Source of the DNA: Bacillota bacterium | GTDB lineage: Bacteria; Bacillota; Clostridia; Lachnospirales; Lachnospiraceae | Direction of reading: 5' to 3' | DNA length: 32,224 nt | Assembly (NCBI GenBank): GCA_023437365.1 | Contig: JAEZGK010000051.1 | Location: 1-32,224 of the forward strand | In this document: piece after piece, positions 7,313-15,471 of the stretch | How the letters are laid out: every line of letters starts with the position of its first letter | Position numbering within the stretch: the first letter of the stretch is position 1 | Notes under the pieces: generated by a model | Told to the model about the DNA's origin: nothing | Databases searched by the model: none | What the model saw: the letters and a program-made list of their open reading frames with translations, nothing else | Made by a program: the position numbers and the translations under genes

Positions 7313-8647
7313 CTACTTAACCTCGATTAAGCCGGTGTGATAATGGCCGGAAATAACTTCTTCTCTTTCCAACAGTCCGTACTGGTATTCCGTATTGGTC
7401 TGTATCCCGTCAATGATCAGCTCTGAAAGAGCACGTCTCATCCTCAGGATGGCTTCTTCCCGATCCTGTCCGTATGCAATGACCTTCGCCAGCATAGAAT
7501 CATAACAGGAAGGCACCACATAGCCGGGATATAAGGCACTGTCGACTCGAACGCCAAAGCCGCCCGGGAAGAGTACGTTCTCTACACGTCCGGGACAGGG
7601 CATAAAATTCTTTGACGGGTCTTCCGCATTAATTCTGCACTCAATCGCATGCCCTCTGAATTCTATATTCTCCTGGCGGTAAGGCATCTCCTCACCTGCA
7701 GCAATCCTGATCTGGGCTTTTATCATATCTATTCCTGTGACCATCTCCGTAACCGGGTGTTCCACCTGAATTCTTGTGTTCATCTCCATAAAATAGTAAT
7801 GCTTGTCTTTATCCAACAGAAATTCAATCGTCCCCGCATTGATATAGCCGGTTGCTTTTGCTGCCTGAACAGCGGCAGTTCCCATGGCTGATCTTAACTC
7901 CTTTGTCATGATGGCAGATGGAGATTCCTCGATCATCTTCTGGTTACGTCGCTGCACGGAGCAGTCACGTTCTCCCAAATGTACCACATTGCCGTGATTA
8001 TCTGCAAGTATCTGGAACTCAATATGTTTGGGATGTACAATCAGTTTTTCGATATACATCTGATCATCCGCAAAAGCCGCTTTTGCTTCTGCTTTGGCAG
8101 AATTGAAAGCCTTTTCAAGGTCCTCTGCATTATATACGGCACGCATTCCTTTGCCGCCACCACCGGCAGACGCCTTGATCATGACAGGATAACCGATTTC
8201 TTCGGCGAGGAGAAGGGCATCCTTCACTGTCTCAACCTCTCCTTCAGAACCGGGTACAACCGGAACACCTGCCCTTTGCATGGTTTCTCTCGCCTTCGAC
8301 TTGTTCCCCAGCAGATCAATCGTATCAGCCTTTGGTCCGATGAAGGTAATATTACAATCCTCACACATTCTGGCAAAGGAGCTATTCTCCGAAAGGAAAC
8401 CAAATCCGGGATGGATCGCAGTGGCTCCGGTCAATACAGTCGCACTTATGATATTCTGCATATTTAAGTAGCTATCCTTGGATCTTGCAGGTCCGATGCA
8501 TACTGCTTCGTCTGCAAGCATGACATGCAGAGCTTCCTTATCAGCTTCAGAATATACCGCAACTGTCTCAATATCCATCTCCTTACAGGCACGGATTATT
8601 CTGACCGCAATCTCACCACGGTTTGCAATTAATATTTTTTTAAACAT
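7313..8647 (-). CDS. accC: Biotin carboxylase subunit of acetyl-CoA carboxylase
   Basis: AccC uses ATP and bicarbonate to carboxylate the biotin of AccB. The 444-residue protein has the biotin carboxylase N-terminal domain (MFKKILIANRGEIAVRI), the ATP-grasp glycine loop KASAGGGGKGMR, the catalytic region EMNTRIQVEHPVTEMVTGID, and the C-terminal domain ending in a tetrapeptide-rich tail, all full length. The start at 8647 follows AAGGAG by nine bases; the open frame reaches a TTG at 8668 upstream. It sits between fabZ and accD in the conserved streptococcal gene order. Confidence 0.96.
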   Translation of the reverse strand: MFKKILIANRGEIAVRIIRACKEMDIETVAVYSEADKEALHVMLADEAVCIGPARSKDSYLNMQNIISATVLTGATAIHPGFGFLSENSSFARMCEDCNITFIGPKADTIDLLGNKSKARETMQRAGVPVVPGSEGEVETVKDALLLAEEIGYPVMIKASAGGGGKGMRAVYNAEDLEKAFNSAKAEAKAAFADDQMYIEKLIVHPKHIEFQILADNHGNVVHLGERDCSVQRRNQKMIEESPSAIMTKELRSAMGTAAVQAAKATGYINAGTIEFLLDKDKHYYFMEMNTRIQVEHPVTEMVTGIDMIKAQIRIAAGEEMPYRQENIEFRGHAIECRINAEDPSKNFMPCPGRVENVLFPGGFGVRVDSALYPGYVVPSCYDSMLAKVIAYGQDREEAILRMRRALSELIIDGIQTNTEYQYGLLEREEVISGHYHTGLIEVK

Positions 8648-8710
8648 TGCTGTTCTCTCCTTACTCAATTCCGTTCAATTTGACATCCCTGATATTCATG
8701 CCGATGTCCT

Positions 8711-9142
8711 TTATTCACGGTCTCCCAGCGCAAAAGTCAGAACTGCCTCGCAAGCAACCTGCCCGTCAACATAAGCTACTGCCGTTCCAACACCAAAGCT
8801 ACCCTTACTCCTCGTTATTTCTACCTCCAAAGTAAGGACATCACCCGGTATCACCTGGCGCTTAAATTTCACCTTATCGATACCACCAAAGAATACAAGC
8901 TTACCCTCGTTTCCCGGCACTGTCAGCATACAGATAGCTCCCATTTGCGCCAAGGCTTCCAGAATAAGCACCCCCGGCATAACTGCCTTTCCGGGAAAAT
9001 GTCCTACAAAAAAAGGTTCATTCATGGACACGCATTTTTTTCCTGTTGCACCCTTGCCCGGTTCCAGTTTTTCTACTCTGTCTACAAGAAGAAATGGCGG
9101 ACGATGCGGTAAAATTTTCTGTATTTCATCGATATTCAGCAT
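8711..9142 (-). CDS. fabZ: 3-hydroxyacyl-ACP dehydratase
   Basis: FabZ removes water from 3-hydroxyacyl-ACP to give trans-2-enoyl-ACP in each elongation cycle. The 143-residue hot-dog-fold protein has LPHRPPFLLVDRV at the N-terminus, catalytic H48 in GHFPGKAVMPGV and catalytic E62 in LILEALAQMG. I chose the ATG at 9142 because GGAG lies six bases before it; an upstream ATG at 9154 is part of that ribosome site. No fabM-type isomerase or fabA gene is in the operon, so the source of unsaturated fatty acids is not explained here. Confidence 0.96.
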   Translation of the reverse strand: MLNIDEIQKILPHRPPFLLVDRVEKLEPGKGATGKKCVSMNEPFFVGHFPGKAVMPGVLILEALAQMGAICMLTVPGNEGKLVFFGGIDKVKFKRQVIPGDVLTLEVEITRSKGSFGVGTAVAYVDGQVACEAVLTFALGDRE

Positions 9143-9289
9143 AGAAATCTCCATTCCACCACTATACGGTGGCTCAAATAATCTGAGAAGAACAAGAAGC
9201 GAGCACCCTATATGTGATATTTTATATTCACGTTGAGAAATTCGCTGTCCTTCCCTTGTGTGATGATGCTTTTGAGAATTATCTTAATT

Positions 9290-9871
9290 CTATTTAATTA
9301 AGAATAAAGGCTGGCCGAACTCTACCATATCTTCGTTCTTTGTGAGAATCTTAACGATCTCTCCGTCATGTTCGCTTTCAATCTCATTCATCAGCTTCAT
9401 GGCTTCGATGATGCAGATTGTCTGTCCCTTCTTTACCCTATCGCCTACCTTCACAAACGGGGGCTTATCGGGGGAAGGCTGTGCATAAAAGGTTCCTACC
9501 ATGGGGGATACCTGCTTTTTATGGTTTTGGTCATCACCTGCTGCATCCAGATTTACTTTCACCTCTGCCTGTAGGGTACTTCCTGAGGTCCCGGTTATAG
9601 CAGCTCCCTGAACTGCTGCAGTCTGCATAGTTCCTGGGAATACAGGTGCTGTGGGCATCATCTGCCCCGGAGCATACATTCCCTGATAAAACTGCGGCAT
9701 TGCAGGCATTGCATTCTGACTCCAATTCATCTGAGGAAGCTTTCCCTGCTCTCCCTCTTCCTTTTTACCCTTCTCGATGCAGATACGAAAGCCCTCTTCT
9801 TCTATCTCAAGCTTTGTTAATTCGGTATGACTCATTTCCTTCATCAAATTAACTATTGTCTTATAATCCAT
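9290..9871 (-). CDS. accB: Biotin carboxyl carrier protein of acetyl-CoA carboxylase
   Basis: AccB carries the biotin that shuttles CO2 between AccC and the AccA/AccD transferase. The 193-residue protein has an N-terminal region (1-40), a long flexible linker rich in Met, Pro, Gln, Ala and Gly (about 45-115), and a C-terminal biotinyl domain with IIEAMKLMNEIES, where K159 is the biotinylated lysine. The linker makes it somewhat longer than the usual 150-165 residues. The 147-base gap to fabZ shows nothing I can name. Confidence 0.95.
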   Translation of the reverse strand: MDYKTIVNLMKEMSHTELTKLEIEEEGFRICIEKGKKEEGEQGKLPQMNWSQNAMPAMPQFYQGMYAPGQMMPTAPVFPGTMQTAAVQGAAITGTSGSTLQAEVKVNLDAAGDDQNHKKQVSPMVGTFYAQPSPDKPPFVKVGDRVKKGQTICIIEAMKLMNEIESEHDGEIVKILTKNEDMVEFGQPLFLIK

Positions 9872-9920
9872 CCTTTACCTCCAACTAATCATCCTGATTA
9901 CTATTAACCGCAGTGGTTCC

Positions 9921-11156
9921 TTAATTCCAGGCTTTAAACAGCAGAGTGGCATTATGACCTCCAAAGCCAAGGGAGTTGGACATCACAAACTTAAGCTCTG
10001 CTTTTCTTCCGATTAAGGGTACATAATCAAGATCACATTCTTTGTCCTGATTAGTAAGACCTATGGTCGCTGGGATGAACCCTTCCTCCAGAGCCTTGAT
10101 ACAGATCACTGCTTCCACGGCTCCTGCCGCACCAAGGAGATGACCGATCATCGATTTGGTGGAGCTGATCGGAATATGATAAGCTTTCTCACCCATCGCC
10201 AGCTTCACCGCAAGGGTCTCGGTCCTATCGTTGGTCGGTGTACTTGTTCCATGCGCATTAATGTAAGAAACCTCCCCGGGAGTTATCCCGGCTTCCTCCA
10301 TCGCGAGTTTCATCGCTCTCGCTCCGCCTTCACCATCGGATGAGGGAGCTGTGATATGATAAGCATCACAGGAAGCACCGTAGCCTACAACCTCAGCGTA
10401 AATTTTCGCACCTCGTGCTTTAGCGTGCTCATATTCCTCAAGAAGAAGAATACCTGCTCCTTCTCCCATGACAAAACCATCTCTGTCCTGATCGAAGGGA
10501 ATGGAAGCCCTTAGCGGATCCTGGCTTGTGGAAAGTGCTGTCAATGCCGAAAAGCCTGCTACCCCCAGCGGAGTAATCGAGCTCTCTGTGCCTCCGGCTA
10601 AAATCAAATCGGAATATCCATGCTTGATGCTGCGGAAAGCTTCCCCTATACTGTTGTTACCGGTGGCGCATGCGGTCACTACATTGGTACAGATGCCCTT
10701 TGCACCAAATTGAATTGCAACATTTCCTGCTGCCATATTGGTGATCGTCATAGGGATGAACAGAGGATTAACCCTTCTGGGTCCTTTCTCTGTCATCGTT
10801 CTCGTCTCCTTCTCAATCAAGCCGAGACCTCCGATTCCCGACCCCACAATCACACCAAACCGTTCATGGTTCACCTGATCCAGATCGATACCGGAATCCT
10901 CCAATGCTTCCTTTGCAGCTGCCACAGCATACTGTGAGAAAAGGTCCATTCTTTTGGCTTCCTTAAAATCCATATAATTCTTTGGATCAAAGTCCTTCAC
11001 CTGAGCAGCAAGCTTAACCTGAAAGGCTTCTGTATCAAAGTCCACGATTTTGTCTATTCCGCACTGTCCTGCTTTTACGTTATGAAAAAAGTCCCTCACA
11101 TTATTACCAATCGGGGTTATGGCACCCAGCCCCGTTACTACTACTCTATGGTCCAT
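9921..11156 (-). CDS. fabF: 3-oxoacyl-ACP synthase II
   Basis: FabF condenses acyl-ACP with malonyl-ACP to lengthen the chain by two carbons. The 411-residue thiolase-fold protein has the nucleophile C163 in VTACATGNNSIGEA and the two catalytic histidines in NAHGTSTPTND and IGHLLGAAGAVEA. The glycine-rich C-terminal SNSLGFGGHNATLLF is typical. It starts 10 bases after the fabG stop. No second FabF/FabB-type gene is in the window. Confidence 0.97.
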   Translation of the reverse strand: MDHRVVVTGLGAITPIGNNVRDFFHNVKAGQCGIDKIVDFDTEAFQVKLAAQVKDFDPKNYMDFKEAKRMDLFSQYAVAAAKEALEDSGIDLDQVNHERFGVIVGSGIGGLGLIEKETRTMTEKGPRRVNPLFIPMTITNMAAGNVAIQFGAKGICTNVVTACATGNNSIGEAFRSIKHGYSDLILAGGTESSITPLGVAGFSALTALSTSQDPLRASIPFDQDRDGFVMGEGAGILLLEEYEHAKARGAKIYAEVVGYGASCDAYHITAPSSDGEGGARAMKLAMEEAGITPGEVSYINAHGTSTPTNDRTETLAVKLAMGEKAYHIPISSTKSMIGHLLGAAGAVEAVICIKALEEGFIPATIGLTNQDKECDLDYVPLIGRKAELKFVMSNSLGFGGHNATLLFKAWN

Positions 11157-11166
11157 AATTATCCTC

Positions 11167-11907
11167 CTACATTACCATTCCGCCATCTACCTGCAGCACC
11201 TGCCCGGTGATGTAATCGGCTGCGTCGGAAGCCAGAAAGCTGACTGCTGCCCCCACCTCTTCCGGTGTCCCATACCGTTTCATAGGAATATTGGTTATAT
11301 TGGCCTCCTTCAGACGGTCATCCAGCTTCTCCGTCATATCTGTTGCGATGAAACCCGGGGCAACCGCATTTACCGTAATACCTCGTGAAGCAAGCTCCCT
11401 TGCTGCGGCCTTTGTCATGCCGATGATGCCTGCCTTGGAAGCCGCATAATTGGTCTGTCCGATATTGCCGATGAGCCCTACAACGGAGGAAATATTGATC
11501 ATCCTGCCACTCCTCTGCTTCAGCATCTGCTTTGAAGCATACTTCATGCAGAAGAATGCTCCCTTCAGATTAATGTCAATGACATTGTCAAATTCCTCTT
11601 CTGACATTTTCACAATAAGGTTATCCTTCGTGATCCCTGCATTATTTACCAGAACATCCACTCTGCCGTACATTTCGACTGCTGCATTGATCAGCTGTTT
11701 TGCTTCCTCTTCCCGGCTTACGTCCGCACAAACCGCCGCAGCCTCTCCGCCGTTTTGGTGTATGATTTCAAGCAATTCCTCTACCTGTGCTACACTGCTG
11801 CGATAATTAATCACAACCTGATAGCCCTCCTTTGATAATCGGAGCGTAATTGCCCTTCCTATCCCCTTACCGGCTCCGGTAACTACTGCAACCCTTCCAT
11901 TTGGCAT
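11167..11907 (-). CDS. fabG: 3-oxoacyl-ACP reductase
   Basis: FabG is the NADPH-dependent reductase of 3-oxoacyl-ACP. The 246-residue SDR protein has the cofactor loop TGAGKGIG (10-17), the NNAG motif (88-91), the catalytic serine region NISSVVG, and Y154/K158 in YAASK. I placed the start at 11907 (MPNGRVAVV) because AAAGGA lies at good distance and the SDR fold begins there. The frame stays open upstream to a GTG at 11976 inside the 16-base repeat array, which would add 23 residues (MKTLQSEGTA...KDRI) unlike any part of the SDR fold. That extension is probably not the main product, but it is discussed as a finding. Confidence 0.95.
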   Translation of the reverse strand: MPNGRVAVVTGAGKGIGRAITLRLSKEGYQVVINYRSSVAQVEELLEIIHQNGGEAAAVCADVSREEEAKQLINAAVEMYGRVDVLVNNAGITKDNLIVKMSEEEFDNVIDINLKGAFFCMKYASKQMLKQRSGRMINISSVVGLIGNIGQTNYAASKAGIIGMTKAAARELASRGITVNAVAPGFIATDMTEKLDDRLKEANITNIPMKRYGTPEEVGAAVSFLASDAADYITGQVLQVDGGMVM

Positions 11908-11944
11908 AATTCTATCCTTTCCGAACACAATGTATTGTGTACAC

Positions 11945-12119
11945 ACTGCAGTGCCTTCACTCTGCAGTGTCTTCACTCTGCAGTGCCTTCACTCTGCAGT
12001 GCCTTCACTTGTAATGTCTTCACTCTGCAGTGCCTTCACTCTGCAGTGCCTTCACTCTGCAGTGTCTTCACTCTGCAGTGCCTTCACTCTGCAGTGCCTT
12101 CACTCTGCAGTGCCTTCAC
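11945..12119. repeat. Tandem array of eleven 16-base units between fabD and fabG
   Basis: Eleven head-to-tail units occupy 175 bases. The minus-strand (mRNA sense) consensus is GTGAAGGCACTGCAGA. Units from low to high coordinate begin at 11945, 11961, 11977, 11993, 12009, 12024, 12040, 12056, 12072, 12088 and 12104. Variation is small: GGC becomes GAC in units 2, 5 and 8; unit 1 ends in T; unit 5 has only 15 bases and a diverged 3' half. All but unit 5 contain CTGCAG. The two units nearest fabD are coding, and the fabD stop is inside unit 9. The array ends 37 bases before the fabG start. The pattern suggests slippage or unequal recombination that copied the last codons of fabD. Confidence 0.97.
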
Positions 12120-13031
12120 TGTTGACTCGAGAGAAGCTATATCTTCTACATTAAATACCTTTAATCCACGGTCAATCTTTCGTATAAATCCGGATAAGGT
12201 CTTTCCGGGACCGATTTCAATAAAATGTTCCACACCTTCCGCGATCATCCTGCGTACAGACTGTTCCCATAATACACTACTCATCACCTGACGATAAAGC
12301 AGCTCCTTGACCTGATCGGAGGACGTATGATCGGCCTCTACATTATTAATCAGAGGTAGCTGTAAAGCAGATAGCTCCATTGGTTCGAGTACTTCCTTCA
12401 GACGTTCTGCAGCTGGCTTCAGCATCGAAGTATGGAACGGAGCGCTGACCGGAAGGTCTATGGTCTTCATGGCTCCCATCGCCTTTGCCAGTCGTGCCGC
12501 TTCCTCTACCGCAGCGATTTCCCCGCCAATGACGATCTGTCCTGGGCAGTTAAAATTTGCCGGCTCGACGATACCATGCTTCTTTGCCTCATGGCAAGCC
12601 TCCCTGATCTTCTCCTCTGATGAGCCGAGTACCGCACACATCTTACCGATCCCCTCAGGAACTGCTTCCTGCATAAAGCGACCACGCTTACGTACCAACG
12701 GAACCACCTGGGACAGCGTAAATACTCCTCCTGCTGTCAGCGCGGAATACTCCCCTAAGCTTAACCCTGCCACGATATCCGGTTCTACCCCATACTGCTG
12801 AATTGCCCGAAGTGCTGCCATGGACATGGTCACTACCGCAGGCTGAGTATTCTCGGTAAGATTAAGCTCCTCCGGTGTTCCCTGAAAGATTAATTCCTTC
12901 AGGTTCATCGACAAGCTTTCTCCTGCTTCCTCAAAGGTCTGTCTGCAGACAGGAAAGGTATCATAGAGCTCCTTGCCCATGCCGACATACTGTGCTCCCT
13001 GACCTGCAAATATAAAAGCCTTCTTTCCCAT
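12084..13031 (-). CDS. fabD: Malonyl-CoA:ACP transacylase
   Basis: FabD transfers malonyl from CoA to AcpP. The 315-residue protein begins with AFIFAGQGAQYVGMG, has nucleophile S91 in AGLSLGEYSAL and catalytic H200 in SAPFHTSML, and the C-terminal small domain ends in FNVEDIASLE, so the enzyme is complete. The final residues STVKALQSEGTAE run into the repeat array: KALQ and SEGTAE are read from two successive 16-base units in different frames, and the stop is in the third. The native end was probably near VKAL, with the last several residues added by repeat expansion. The start is two bases after the fabK stop. Confidence 0.96.
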   Translation of the reverse strand: MGKKAFIFAGQGAQYVGMGKELYDTFPVCRQTFEEAGESLSMNLKELIFQGTPEELNLTENTQPAVVTMSMAALRAIQQYGVEPDIVAGLSLGEYSALTAGGVFTLSQVVPLVRKRGRFMQEAVPEGIGKMCAVLGSSEEKIREACHEAKKHGIVEPANFNCPGQIVIGGEIAAVEEAARLAKAMGAMKTIDLPVSAPFHTSMLKPAAERLKEVLEPMELSALQLPLINNVEADHTSSDQVKELLYRQVMSSVLWEQSVRRMIAEGVEHFIEIGPGKTLSGFIRKIDRGLKVFNVEDIASLESTVKALQSEGTAE

Positions 13032-13033
13032 GG

Positions 13034-13966
13034 CTACCTCCAGTCCTTTGAAAGCAGCTGCTGTGCCTCACGGAGCATTTCTTCGATGATTTCCTTACAG
13101 GATTGCTCCTTACTAATCATAGCGGCAACCTGACCGGCCATCACGCTTCCGAATTCCATATCTCCTTCCACTACTGCCCTTGCCAGAGCGCCGACACCAA
13201 GCTGTTCAAGCTCAGGGACGGATGCACCCGCAGCTTCCAACTCCAGGAATTGACGACTGAGTTTATTCTTCAAGATTCTAACCGGGTGGCCGGTGCAACG
13301 TCCTGTCACAACAGTATCAATATCCTTTGCATGCAAAACCTTTTGTTTATAATTAGAATGTACATTACATTCGTAAGCAGCCAAAAATCTTGTTCCGACC
13401 TGCACCGCTTCTGCTCCAAGCATAAAAGCGGCTGCTACCCCGCGGCCATCTGCAATCCCGCCTGCGGCAATGACCGGAACTTCGACTGCATCCACCACCT
13501 GCGGCACCAGTGCCATCGTAGTTAATTCTCCTACATGCCCACCGGACTCAGTACCTTCAGCTATGACTGCGTCTGCTCCGCTTCTTACCATACGCTTTGC
13601 AATTGCTACAGAGGGAACAACCGGAATCACCTTAATACCGTGTGCTTTCCATTGCTCCATATATTTACCGGGAGCCCCGGCTCCGGTCGTCACAACCTTG
13701 ACACCCTCCTCACAGACCATTTGAGCCATATCATCAGCGAATTCGCTGAGCAGCATAATATTTACGCCAAAAGGCTTTTGGGTCAAATCCTTCGCTTTTC
13801 TGACTTCAGCCCTGATATACTCCACCGGAGCTGTTCCTCCGGCGATGATACCGAGACCGCCGGCCTCAGACACTGCTGATGCTAAGGAAGCATCGGATAT
13901 CCTTGCCATCGCTCCTTGAAATATCGGGTATTCTATATCCAGTAAATCGCATACTCTAGATTTCAT
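13034..13966 (-). CDS. fabK: FMN-dependent enoyl-ACP reductase II
   Basis: FabK reduces trans-2-enoyl-ACP, the last step of each elongation cycle, using FMN and NAD(P)H. The 310-residue TIM-barrel flavoprotein (nitronate monooxygenase-like family) has IFQGAMARISDASLASAVSEAGGLGIIAGG, AEGTESGGHVGELTTM, VIAAGGIADGRG and AVQVGTRFL in order, typical of FabK. It lies next to acpP and fabD as in streptococci. No fabI-type SDR reductase is in the window. FabK enzymes are characteristically insensitive to triclosan, so that trait would be expected if this is the only reductase. Confidence 0.95.
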   Translation of the reverse strand: MKSRVCDLLDIEYPIFQGAMARISDASLASAVSEAGGLGIIAGGTAPVEYIRAEVRKAKDLTQKPFGVNIMLLSEFADDMAQMVCEEGVKVVTTGAGAPGKYMEQWKAHGIKVIPVVPSVAIAKRMVRSGADAVIAEGTESGGHVGELTTMALVPQVVDAVEVPVIAAGGIADGRGVAAAFMLGAEAVQVGTRFLAAYECNVHSNYKQKVLHAKDIDTVVTGRCTGHPVRILKNKLSRQFLELEAAGASVPELEQLGVGALARAVVEGDMEFGSVMAGQVAAMISKEQSCKEIIEEMLREAQQLLSKDWR

Positions 13967-14008
13967 CGTCCTACACTCTCCATCTTCGTCAGAGTCGACC
14001 CCTGTTGC

Positions 14009-14254
14009 TTATTCTTGTTTTATGCTGTTTAAGTAATTTTCGATGTCACCGATCGTAGCGATGCTTTCTGTATCCTCAGTAGGGATTTCAATACCGAATT
14101 CTTCCTCCAAAGACATAATAATCTGGAATAAATCCAGCGAATCCGCATTTAAATCCTCCTTTAAGGAAGTCTCCTGTGTAAGCTCCGCGATATCAACACC
14201 CAACTGATCTGCCACTAATTCTTTAATTCTGTTTAAATCCATTTTCTTTATCAT
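14009..14254 (-). CDS. acpP: Acyl carrier protein
   Basis: AcpP carries the growing acyl chain on a phosphopantetheine arm. It is a small acidic protein of 81 residues (77 if it starts at the second ATG, 14242) with the attachment serine in DLNADSLDLFQI (S39 counted from 14254) and the acidic helix SLEEEFGIEIP. The start is uncertain. The best ribosome site, AAGGAGG, ends 21 bases before ATG 14254; a weaker GAGGG is only three bases away from it, and neither suits ATG 14242. A small hairpin (ATCTTCC, loop TGTCGAG, GGAAGAT) lies between the strong site and ATG 14254 and covers part of that codon. Confidence 0.95.
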   Translation of the reverse strand: MIKKMDLNRIKELVADQLGVDIAELTQETSLKEDLNADSLDLFQIIMSLEEEFGIEIPTEDTESIATIGDIENYLNSIKQE

Positions 14255-14468
14255 CTTCCCTCGACAGGAAGATATCCTCCTTTTTATATTTGATTTTTTA
14301 TTTGATTTTTTTATTTGTATCTTTTCCTTTTCCGGCTAAGCTTCCATATATCCGGTAATTTATATCTCATTGATATATCCAAATAATATATTTTCTATTC
14401 TGATTTTTCCTGAAATCTCCTCACCTCCTTAAAATATTTGAATTATTACTTCAAAAAAAAGTAAGTAC
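14255..14468 (-). other. AT-rich fabH-acpP leader with an orphan perfect Shine-Dalgarno and an inverted repeat
   Basis: This 214-base gap is the longest in the fatty acid operon. In transcription order it has an inverted repeat (TTTGAA, seven bases, TTCAAA; 14455-14437), then AAGGAGGTGA (14430-14421), a full-length match to the anti-Shine-Dalgarno, with no AUG at usable distance. Next come two possible mini-frames: an AUU-started 18-codon one (14416-14360) and a basic 19-codon one, MRYKLPDIWKLSRKRKRYK (14370-14311). A run of A-rich sequence then leads to the acpP ribosome site. It may hold an internal promoter, but I cannot fix its boxes. Confidence 0.6.
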
Positions 14469-15446
14469 TTATTTATTCCATTCAATTAATACTGCACCGC
14501 TGGTCATACCGCCCCCAAAACCAATCAATATAATTTTATCTCCGTAGCTTAACATTCCTTTCTGCTTCATCTCCTCCAGGGCAATTCCTATCGTAGCTGC
14601 GGATGTATTACCGTACCGATCCAGATTCATATAGAACTTCTCAGATTCGATGCCGCAGGTCTTGGCAGCCTGCTCTAGAATACGGCAATTTGCCTGATGA
14701 GCAACAATGTAGCGGATATCTTCTTTTTGTATAGAAGCTTTCAAAAGAACCGACTTAATATTCTCCGCTATGCTCCTTACAGCAAACTTGAATACCTCCT
14801 GCCCTTTCATCGTGATAACAGGCTGGTTTGCATCCGGCGGTGAAAAGAAAGGATTACTCAGGGGTAAGCCCGGCAGACAGAGATAATCCTGTTTGCTGCC
14901 ATCACTCAGCAGGTTCAACGCCAGTATTCCTTTCTGATCAGAAGCCTGTAATACAGCCGCTCCTGCACCGTCCCCAAAAAGTACGCAGGTGGAACGGTCC
15001 GACCAATCCAAGGCTTTGGATAAGGTCTCTGCTCCTATGACCAGTATGCTCTGATACATTCCACTTTCTATAAATGCTGTAGCTACCGAAATACCATATA
15101 CAAATCCGCTGCAGGCAGCAGCGAGATCAAAGGCTGCTGCTTTAACAGCGCCAAGCTTATCCTGTACGATACAGGCAACCGACGGCATAAAGGAATCCGG
15201 CGAAATCGTGGCGCAGATGATCAGATCCAATTCCGTAGGCTCTAAATTTGCGTCTGCGATTGCTCTTTTTCCTGCTTCATAAGCAAGCTCTGAGGTGGTC
15301 TCTCCTGTTGAAATCCGCCGTTCCCTTATTCCGGTCCTAGAAGTAATCCATTCATCACTGGTCTCTACCAGCTTTGCCATATCGTCATTGGTCATACGAT
15401 TCTCTGGCAGATAGCTTCCCAGACCTATTATCGCCGCATGTCTCAT
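14469..15446 (-). CDS. fabH: 3-oxoacyl-ACP synthase III
   Basis: FabH starts fatty acid synthesis by condensing acetyl-CoA or a branched acyl-CoA with malonyl-ACP. The 325-residue thiolase-fold protein has the full Cys-His-Asn triad: C112 in DLAAACSGFVYG, H250 in IVAHQANCRI and N280 in DRYGNTSAAT. GFGGGMTSGAVLIEW at the C-terminus is typical. It begins 25 bases after the stop of the MarR-type regulator, so it is the second gene of the operon. Confidence 0.97.
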   Translation of the reverse strand: MRHAAIIGLGSYLPENRMTNDDMAKLVETSDEWITSRTGIRERRISTGETTSELAYEAGKRAIADANLEPTELDLIICATISPDSFMPSVACIVQDKLGAVKAAAFDLAAACSGFVYGISVATAFIESGMYQSILVIGAETLSKALDWSDRSTCVLFGDGAGAAVLQASDQKGILALNLLSDGSKQDYLCLPGLPLSNPFFSPPDANQPVITMKGQEVFKFAVRSIAENIKSVLLKASIQKEDIRYIVAHQANCRILEQAAKTCGIESEKFYMNLDRYGNTSAATIGIALEEMKQKGMLSYGDKIILIGFGGGMTSGAVLIEWNK

Positions 15447-15471
15447 CCTGGAGTCCTCCTTGAATTACAAT

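Noticed and set aside
7979..8467. 162-codon plus-strand open frame opposite accC
   Set aside because: It lies wholly inside biotin carboxylase and has no ribosome site or domain.
11945..12119. CRISPR array
   Set aside because: The units are head to tail without spacers and are only 16 bases long; no cas gene is present.
11930..12291. Plus-strand open frames across the repeat array (Ser/Leu/Cys-rich repeats)
   Set aside because: The 16-base unit has no stop in any plus-strand frame, so long open frames appear automatically. There is no ribosome site and the minus strand is explained by fabD and fabG.
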